Source: Cephalotrichum gorgonifer (lineage: Eukaryota; Ascomycota; Sordariomycetes; Microascales; Microascaceae). From it: 64,000 nt of DNA. Positions 57,448 through 64,000 of the stretch are shown here, piece after piece (positions within the stretch are counted from its first letter, which is position 1; each line of letters begins with the position of its first letter). Under the pieces are notes generated by a model. That model made no database searches and had not been told where the DNA came from. It saw nothing but the letters and a program-made list of their open reading frames with translations. A program made the position numbers and the translations under genes. The stretch spans positions 1,264,459-1,328,458 of the forward strand of contig ONZQ02000011.1 of assembly GCA_900312665.1 (NCBI GenBank), read 5' to 3'.

Positions 57448-58192
57448 CTTGCGAGTAGACGATTCTTAGCTGGGACTTAAGGGCCGGAAGGTTGAGAAAA
57501 GTAAGAAAGGGGGGGAGGGTGAGTTCCCGGTCGTGACATCTCGGGGCAATAGGAGCCTTGGCCGCCAAAGAATTTATAGACGGGGCGATGGCGGCAGTCT
57601 ATCTCGCGACGTTATGTTGAGAACTTGTCGAGGGTCCACTTTCCGGGGAAAGGGAAGACTTCAATTCCCCGGACGTACTCCCCATGGGGTATTCTAACGC
57701 GGGGGATGCACTGCCGGAATTAATCCAGCAAGATCCCGCGGTGGCAGGCAGGGATTAGCTAGTCTCCACGGCTTCTGCTTCGCGTAAGTGTCATTGAGGC
57801 TCTGAGTACCGAGACCAATCGTAGCGCGGAGCGAGAAGCTAGCCCCGAACGATGACCAGCAGGGCCTCAGGACCTCGATGCGAGGCTATCGGTCTCGCCC
57901 CCTCTCCCGCCTTCCCGATACTAGTTGGGATAGCTTCGCTAACAGCTCGTCTCGACGACAATGGCCAGTTTGTGCGTCATCTCACATCACTTTGCACCAC
58001 GCTTCCGGGGAAATTCTTCTGCAAACTTTCCCATGCGGACCCACTCCATTAAACGCCCAGCCAGAGAAATAAAGGTCTCCCCATGGTCCGAAGCTCCTCC
58101 ACGATTGTGTGTTTGGTCAAGAACACACACGAAACGCATCCCACCACCACCATCCTCCCCATTTACACCAACACACAAGAAAAGCAAACACA
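57448..58192. promoter_or_regulatory. Divergent promoter between MFS transporter and dehydrogenase with repeated TTCCGGGGAA
   Basis: TTCCGGGGAA occurs at 57641-57650 and 58003-58012. The reverse complement occurs with one mismatch at 57664-57673. The first and third form an inverted pair of 9-bp perfect arms (57642-57650 and 57665-57673) spaced 14 bp. Each copy contains CCG/CGG triplets bound by Zn2Cys6 proteins, and CCGGGG, which also fits the CreA consensus SYGGRG. Binding by either is inference. Confidence 0.5.
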
Positions 58193-59089
58193 ATGTCTCC
58201 CAGCGCCCTCGACACCTCAACGGCCGCGCCCCTCAACGGCAACGGAACCACCGCTTCGCCTTCCGAAGAGACTCCCGAGACATCAGCCGCGTTCCTCAAC
58301 ACACGCCCAGGCCCCAACCATGACTGGAGACTCACCCTGACAGATAAGGTCATAGCCGTCACTGGCGCAAACAGGGGCATCGGCCTTGGTATCGCAGAAG
58401 TCTGCCTAGCCAACGACGCAGCAGCAGTCTTCAGTCTAGACCTCTTCGAACCGGGCGAGGAATTCGCCGCCGTTCAGAAAGCGAACCCTAAACGCCTGCA
58501 TTATATAAGGTGCGATGTCACCTCCGAAGAGAGTGTTAAATCCGCCATCGACGCAGTCATATCGACCAGTGGCGCAATTCACGGATTAGTTGCCAACGCG
58601 GGTATGACGAAGCACCAGCCCGCACTGGACTTCGACCGCGCACAGCTAGATCAGCTCTTCAACCTCAACGTCTACGGCGCGTACTTCTGTGCCACGGCCG
58701 CCGCGCGGCGTTTCATCGAGCTCGGGATCAAGGGGTCCATCGTGTTCACGGCGAGCATGACGTCGTATAGGCCGAATAGGGCGGCGCCGTCGGCGCCGTA
58801 CGGGGCTACGAAGGGCGCCGTGAGGAACATGACGCATACGCTGGCGATGGAGTGGGCGAAGTACGGGATTAGAGTGAACTCGGTGTCGCCGGGGTTCGTC
58901 AAGACGGCTATGACGTATTTTGTTGACCAGTCACCCGACTGGGCGTTGAAGATGCAGTATTATGGGGGGATGCCAAGGTTGGCCGATCCAAAAGAGCTTG
59001 GGGGTGCGTACGTGTATTTGCTCTCTGAGGGAGCTTCTTATACGACGGGAATCGATATTCCGGTTGCGGGTGTGGTCGGGGCGTGGTAA
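58193..59089 (+). CDS. Short-chain dehydrogenase/reductase, polyol/ketose type
   Basis: Single-exon 298-aa classical SDR. The cofactor motif TGANRGIG is at 57-64. NAG lies at about 135-137. The catalytic Ser188, Tyr203 and Lys207 are in FTASM and PYGATKGAV. After the first beta-strand of the nucleotide fold, FSLDLFE places an Asp at the position that often favours NAD(H); the specificity is not certain. The overall pattern is that of fungal arabinitol or sorbitol dehydrogenases, L-xylulose reductase and sorbose reductase, ending GIDIPVAGVVGAW. An about 45-residue Ser/Pro/Thr-rich leader precedes the fold. The ATG at 58193 is the first with suitable context (cacaATGTC). It shares the promoter with the transporter and lies next to a Zn2Cys6 gene, which favours a catabolic role for a sugar or polyol. 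Confidence 0.85.
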   Translation: MSPSALDTSTAAPLNGNGTTASPSEETPETSAAFLNTRPGPNHDWRLTLTDKVIAVTGANRGIGLGIAEVCLANDAAAVFSLDLFEPGEEFAAVQKANPKRLHYIRCDVTSEESVKSAIDAVISTSGAIHGLVANAGMTKHQPALDFDRAQLDQLFNLNVYGAYFCATAAARRFIELGIKGSIVFTASMTSYRPNRAAPSAPYGATKGAVRNMTHTLAMEWAKYGIRVNSVSPGFVKTAMTYFVDQSPDWALKMQYYGGMPRLADPKELGGAYVYLLSEGASYTTGIDIPVAGVVGAW

Positions 59090-59225
59090 GGGGCGGAATT
59101 TTCACTAGATAGGTGTCATAGAATATAGACATTTCAAGAAAGAAACTCATGGTTCATTCAAGCATTACCTCGGCAGCGTTAGTTCCTAATGACTGCCTTT
59201 CTACACCTAGTGCTTCTATATAACA

Positions 59226-61528
59226 TCATTCCGCCCAGACCTGCTTCAGCTCAGCCACCAACCCCGGTGCGGGAAATTTGCTCTTCTTCAACATCTGTTC
59301 TAAAGTGTATAGCAGCCCGTCCTGTTTCGCAGGAACCTGGACGAAGAGCCCGACTAAATTTTGTTAGCCACGCTTGTCGCCTTCAAGTGCACAAAATAAG
59401 AAGGTAAGGAGGGTAAAGGGGGCGTACCAGCGAATACGGCCTGCACACTAACAAACGCCACAGCGGACTCCTTATCCCGGTACGCGTTGGCAATTCCGCA
59501 GACCATGTTAACGCTCTCGCTGAGCCGCTTCTGGCGCTGGCGGTACTCGCTCAATCCGCCCGTCGTGGGCTGGTTTAGCAGCACTATCGCCTTGGCGAAG
59601 TGATACATCTGCATTGCGCCCGCGTGGTTGGGCGGGTGGATCCAGACGGACGGGAATACCGCACTGCGACCACGGTCGTCGGTCGTCGCCGTGTTGTACC
59701 GGTCGTCTCTCTCGCAGCTCGAAACTGTCGGGGCAGCGGAGAGTTCATCCTCGACACCCGCGGCGACCACGATGGGTTTATACGAAAGAGGCAGGATATC
59801 ATACCAATCCTGTAGCGAGCGGAGGAGTTTATTTCCGTGGTCGATCTTGATTCGTATGTCCCTGTCCTGTCCCGCGCCACTGTCCGCCGACGATGACGAC
59901 GCGAACTCAACGCACTTGGCGCAGATGTACAAAATCCTCGTCGCCAGCTCATCCGAGTCGAGATCCTCGAGCCTCCTCCGGGGCCTCCATATAGTCAGTG
60001 TAGGCCTCCCCGCGCGGAAAGCCGCCCATATGTCTTGCCGGAGCCAAGCCCACCACACTGCCCTCCGCAGCCCGTCTATAGACTCCCCGTCGTTGTCTTG
60101 TGAGCGCTGGATCCAGAAAGCGCCGCGGAGGTGGCGCTCCCAGTTGCCGCTACGAGTGGCGGGGTCCGTGTCAAACATCTCGTAGGTGCTGATGAGTATA
60201 GCCGTCGCCAAGATCTCGTCTGAGTCGGCGTAGGAGGGGTATAGGAGTGTTTGCGAGAGGTATTGGAGGGTTTCATAGTAGTATTGCGTGGCTATCTGGG
60301 CCGGGACTTGTCCTAGGCCTGAGTCTGGTAATGAGTTTCCCTGGAGGAGGGTGGAATCTGGGCTGGCGGAGACTGGGACCGTGTCGTCCGCCGCTCCGGC
60401 TGTTGCATCGAGGGACATGTATCGTGCTGCAACGGCGAGTAGGGCCTTGAGAAGTCCCGTGTTCCGCATTGCGAGGTGGGGGACGACCTTTGTGAAGTGT
60501 TGCACAGGGTCGAAGAGGTCTAGGATAGGTCCAACTACTTCGGTATAGTACCGGAGAAACCTCATGTCAGTAGCGGAAAGCTCTATGCTAGAGGTGGTGT
60601 TCCAGGGCTTTGATATGGAGTCGTGGGCTGCCAGTGGCCGCGGCTCGTCGTCGTGGTAATCCAGGCTTGGCAGTTCCTGTGCAGCGTCCGCATTGGTCTG
60701 CCCCGGGTGGGACGAGGAGTATCTCGCGGGGGCACCAGACTGTGCGCGGGACAGCGTGCTCTCGTCAAAGCGCCATCGCGGGTCGCCATTGGTAGCGTCG
60801 TTCACGCGCTGGATGTGGCTGATAGCGTCTTGCGCCAACAGGTCATACCATTCGAACGGGGAGATGTTGAGCAGGGGGATCTGGCTAGCCGCCAGAGGAG
60901 AGACAGAGAAGTCGAGGTTGGGGAGGCCCTCGTCGTCATCCGCATCGATACGGCCGTTGTGTGAAGGCGCTCCTGGAACTCCGATCCGGAACGAATCTGA
61001 GCTGTCAGGGGGAACCAAAGGTCCGGGAGAGGCTGAAAAGGCAGTGCGAGCGTTATCGAATGCCTCGTGCTCAGTCGGATGCTCCGTTGAGCTTTCTCGT
61101 GGCCCTTGGATGGCGCACGGGCTGGCGACACTTCTCGAGCCGTAGCCTTTCCTTTGAGAGACATCTTCCCGGTCCGATAGGTTCGCAGGATCGGAGCCGG
61201 CGTCGGATGGCTCGGCCACTGCGAGTTGACCATATCGGCACTCGCGATCGGCCTTTGAGCACCGGTTACAACTGGGTTTGGCTTCATCACACTTAACGCG
61301 CCTCTTCCTACACGTGAGACTATACCCTTTGTGTCAGCTGCAGTCAAGGTGTTACATGCTATGTTGGGATGGAATGCCGAAGGTGACTGACTGGCTGACT
61401 TACCACCCTGTTGATGTTCTTAGGCCGCGAGCCCGGGACGGTCTGGCCCGGCGCCGCCGGTTCTCAGGGCTCAATCTGTCCACTGATGATATCGCTGATC
61501 TCCGTCTCGGGCTGCTCGTTGGTTCCAT
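59226..61528 (-). CDS. Zn2Cys6 fungal-specific transcription factor (cluster regulator candidate)
   Basis: Three exons: 61528-61404, 61319-59428 and 59353-59226, with introns of 84 and 74 nt. Joined length is 714 aa. The binuclear cluster is C42-x2-C45-x6-C52-x6-C59-x2-C62-x6-C69. The first intron splits the codon of C42 (TG|T), so most single-exon calls would miss the first ligand and the basic N-terminus (RRRRARPSRARG). The middle holds the fungal-specific TF domain: YYTEVVGPILDLFDPVQHF at about 250, ATAILISTYEMFDTDPATRS, and WWAWLRQDIWAAFRAGRPTL. The last intron is supported by the C-terminus it creates (AVFAVGLFVQ, then LLYTLEQMLKKSKFPAPGL), which makes a sensible terminal helix. The unspliced end does not. 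It lies between dehydrogenase and aldolase genes, so it probably controls the cluster. Confidence 0.88.
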
Positions 61529-62032
61529 TGGGGGTAAAATTTAGAGCGTGGTTCGTCTCGAGGTCACGGGCGAATCTCCTGTTAATATCCTACAGTTTCC
61601 CCAGTAATACTCAGGGGTGCCTGCCCTCCGGGGTTTACCCCGCAGCATGACATCCAGCGCTTCCCCCTCCCCCGCTTTTACCAAACCCATGTCTGGTACC
61701 TCGCAGGAGTCTGTCTTTTACGTCTCCACAACAGCACCTCCCGCTAATCCGCAAGTAGCGTAGGGATGTATGAATGTCGTCAGAGAGGAGATCAGCCCAC
61801 AACCACAGGTCAAGGAGACCCACAGATCAAGGGGACCCACCCTCCTCTGGAGTCCGCCAATTCCAGAGGCATCGATTGAGAGAGGTGAAGACGCGTTTAC
61901 GTGCCTAAACATGGTATACCATTGTGTAGGGGGGTGCCGAGCTACCCTCATGTATTAGACTATCTAGTCAGGAGGCAGCGTTAATTAAAACGTCATGTCG
62001 GCCTCGAGCGACAGCAAATACGAGTAGAAGCA
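61529..62032. other. Intergenic: promoter of Zn2Cys6 gene is on its left side, aldolase 3' end on its right
   Basis: 504 bp, no gene seen. A partial relative of the promoter 10-mer, ctccggggtttaccccg, occurs at about 61627-61643 and is itself roughly palindromic (GGGGTTTACCCC). Confidence 0.4.
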
Positions 62033-63033
62033 TTAGCTTACTACATACGCCTTCCCGCTACTTCCACACACATCCATCCAGCGCTCCACCTCCGCCTGCA
62101 AAACAGCCATGCCGCCGTCCAACAACTGCATGAGCGGCTCACGCGCGTGCTCTCCCAGATGAACGTTCCAGCACTCTAGTATAAGCTTATTAATGTTCAA
62201 TTTGGCGGTTCCGTTCTGGATGCACCGTCGCATGACCTCGGGCGTAAAGTCGTTCGTGCCATGCAGCGCCATCCCGACTCGACCTGCGATCTGCCTATTC
62301 ACATCCGCCAGCCGCTGGTAGTCGAGTTGGGGGCCCGCCGGCCCGTAGTCGCCGTGGATGTTCCCTATGCTCGGTGCGAGGAGGTCGACTTCTGCGGCAA
62401 GGAAATCCTCCACTTCCTCAGGCGTGGTGAAGAGTGCTTGTAACCCAAGTCAGCCCTCGCCCAGGCGGTGGTTGCTCGAAAGTATCTTTCTCACCTTCTA
62501 GGGACCCTGTGTCCGCAATGCCTTCTTCCCCACCGTTAATGCGCCCGCTCTCAGCCTCGACAGCGATGCCGTTCTCATGGCAGAATCGAGTCAATATCTT
62601 CGTCTTTGCTAGGTTCTCGTCATGGTCATAATGACTCATGTCTACCATTATGGAATCAAAGGGTAGATTTGCTGCAATATCGCGAATCTGGCCTTCATCT
62701 TGCGCATGGTCTAGGTGTAGGGAGAGGGGAACAGTGGCCGACTTGACTGCAGCAGCAGCGGCCCATGCTAGCGTTGGGAGTTGTTTGACTGTTGAGGGAA
62801 ACAGTTGGAGGATGAGGGGTGAGCGTTTGGCTTCAGCGGCGCGAACGAGGGCGGTTAGGTGTTCGATGTTGTAGCTGGGCGGAACGCGTGAGCAAAGGTC
62901 TTTGAGGATTAGGATCTCCACAGAGTGAAGCGACTCACCAGATGATGGCCAGAACGCCATACTCACCCTCTGTTGCTGAGCGGAGGATCTGCAAGGTGCG
63001 GTTCCGAGCCCGGCTTTCGGGCCAGGTCCCCAT
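62033..63033 (-). CDS. Class II ketose-bisphosphate-type aldolase
   Basis: Zinc-dependent aldolase of the fructose/tagatose-bisphosphate aldolase family, making or breaking a C-C bond in a ketose (phosphate). Three exons: 63033-62939, 62874-62495 and 62436-62033. Introns are 64 and 58 nt. Joined length is 292 aa, full size. Motifs: LHLDHAQD with catalytic Asp87 and zinc ligand His88, GNIHGDYGP with His186, and MALHGTNDF with His217 and Asp221. TAKLNINKLILECW follows near the C-terminus. RTLQILRSATEGEYGVLAII at residues 12-31 is the usual start of the barrel. It is divergent from the transketolase-like gene (653 bp between starts). The sequence is that of the accessory fungal aldolases rather than the housekeeping Fba1. 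Whether it acts on 1,6-bisphosphates or another ketose is unknown. Confidence 0.88.
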
Positions 63034-63686
63034 GTCGTAAATAATTTCGGGTCGTTATGGATTAGCCTTGATTGGTGAGCAGTACGAATGTCAACCTGGA
63101 GTGGCAGAAGCCGGGTTATTTGTGGCTTGCACTCCGGAGATATATCGCCTCGCCCCGAGCGCGGAAGGTTCGTAACTATCCGACCTACGTTGGTGCATGG
63201 ATTCTTAGCGGTGGACCTCGAGACGAGGGCCTGGGTTGTGCCTCGAAGCGAGGGGCGGCCCGCCCACTCCTCCACTAATTCCACTAGTACCCCATGAGAC
63301 CTTGCGCTCTCCTCCGCTCCCCGCAGAGTCGCTTCCTGCTCTTGATTGAGGTCGCTCTGAACCTGTCGCAGAACCTGATGCGCGCCAAATCGAATTCGCA
63401 TCGAGCTCGTTTACGGCTGATTTAGCGTCATGCGAGTTCAATCCGTCTCGGATCGGGGATGTGTGTTGATCAATGACGCGTTGTCGCCGAGGACCACACA
63501 TTGAACTAATACAGCTCCAACGTAGAATAGAGTCGCCGCAAGTATATGTAATACGGGAGTATAAGGGCTCACAATCCGCTCTACATCTGCCACTTCTACG
63601 TCTTCTACTGCAAAACCACTACCTAGTGCAACAACAAATCCTTCTTTGCAAATTGACCTAAGCTGGACATCTCATAAGTGCTCGCC
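63034..63686. promoter_or_regulatory. Divergent promoter between aldolase and transketolase-like genes
   Basis: 653 bp between two diverging start codons. I found no TTCCGGGGAA here, only a palindromic CTCCGGAG at about 63131-63138. A 98-codon minus-strand open frame (63205-63501) inside it is Ser/Gly-rich and featureless. Confidence 0.4.
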
Positions 63687-64000
63687 ATGGCTCCCTCATT
63701 AGAGTTATATGAGAATGGCGTCAAAGATTTGCCCATCAAGGCCCTCACGGCCAATGCGCAGGGCATCCCTACTGTTGCCAGCGTTGAGGTCGAAAGTCCG
63801 GAGAAGCATGACAGGGTGCTGGCCGTGTTTAGGGCGTTCATCGCTGATCTCTGCCAGCAGTTCAATGGTGGTCACCCAGGGTATGAGATTCCATGCACCG
63901 TATTCGACTCAAGTTCTTTCCATGACTGACTTTTGCATCGTTACATCATTCAGGTCCGCGATGGGCATGGCCGCCATCGGCATCGCCCTATACAAGTATG
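63687..64000 (+). CDS. Transketolase / dihydroxyacetone-synthase-like protein (partial, 5' end only)
   Basis: Exon 1 is 63687-63880 and exon 2 begins at 63954 and runs off the window, with a 73-nt intron (GTATGA donor, TTCAG acceptor). About 80 residues are visible. RVLAVFRAFIADLCQQFNGG joined to HPGSAMGMAAIGIALYKY is the N-terminal thiamine-diphosphate (PP) domain opening of transketolases. The conserved GHPG is split by the intron. The LCQQFNGGHPG form is seen in the fungal dihydroxyacetone-synthase-like branch. The enzyme would transfer two-carbon ketol units. It diverges from the class II aldolase, and the two enzymes together fit ketose breakdown. The catalytic His and the rest of the domains are outside the window. 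Confidence 0.85.

Noticed and set aside
62418..63401. Long minus-strand frame starting upstream of the aldolase
   Set aside because: Its first half is out of frame with the aldolase exon 1; only the part in aldolase exon 2 is real, and the N-terminus comes from the ATG at 63033.
63205..63501. 98-codon minus-strand frame between aldolase and transketolase-like genes
   Set aside because: Ser/Gly-rich with no motif, in a divergent promoter.

Overview
The window is nuclear DNA of a filamentous ascomycete (Pezizomycotina, most likely Sordariomycetes). Evidence: GC-rich genes with short GT-AG introns (about 57-95 nt in most cases), a poly(A)-binding protein whose RRM4 carries an acidic insert, a copper-fist regulator of the Podospora GRISEA type, Zn2Cys6 and C2H2/fungal-specific transcription factors, and GH92/GH125 mannosidases. 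Two runs of N (39750-39965 and 52142-52410) are assembly gaps. Exon structures were built by hand from splice signals and reading-frame continuity; no alignment or expression data were available. No rRNA, tRNA, CRISPR array or bacterial-type operon was recognised.

Layout. 1-7 kb: poly(A)-binding protein (minus, cut by the window edge) and a complete HUL5/UBE3C-type HECT ubiquitin ligase (minus). 7-14 kb: a divergent pair of alpha-mannosidases, GH125 (minus, secreted) and GH92 (plus, membrane-anchored, with an 11-nt exon), together suited to trimming mannan or N-glycans. 14-21 kb: mitochondrial ETF-ubiquinone oxidoreductase, a long gene-free stretch, then TATA-binding protein. 22-37 kb: all plus strand: a sarcosine/saccharopine-oxidase-like flavoenzyme, an SR140-like splicing factor, a copper-fist transcription factor, an RS-rich protein, an EFM7-type methyltransferase and a PhyH-family dioxygenase. 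37-49 kb: a large intergenic region with a gap, a two-finger C2H2 plus fungal-specific regulator, a LAMTOR2-like roadblock protein and a long disordered protein of unknown function. 49.2-55.7 kb: a gene-poor, degenerate island with a duplicated segment and a remnant of an ENA-type P-type ATPase. 55.7-64 kb: a compact set of genes that looks like a carbohydrate-utilisation cluster: anion:cation-symporter-family MFS transporter, short-chain dehydrogenase, Zn2Cys6 regulator, class II ketose-bisphosphate-type aldolase and a transketolase/dihydroxyacetone-synthase-like gene that runs off the window.

The most interesting part is the last one. Transporter, oxidoreductase, aldolase and transketolase would together allow import, oxidation or reduction, and C-C cleavage or transfer of an unusual sugar, polyol or sugar acid, under a local regulator. 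The shared transporter/dehydrogenase promoter holds three copies (one with a single mismatch) of the 10-mer TTCCGGGGAA, two of them as a close inverted pair. The cluster sits directly next to the degenerate island. Substrate and pathway order are not decidable from this sequence.
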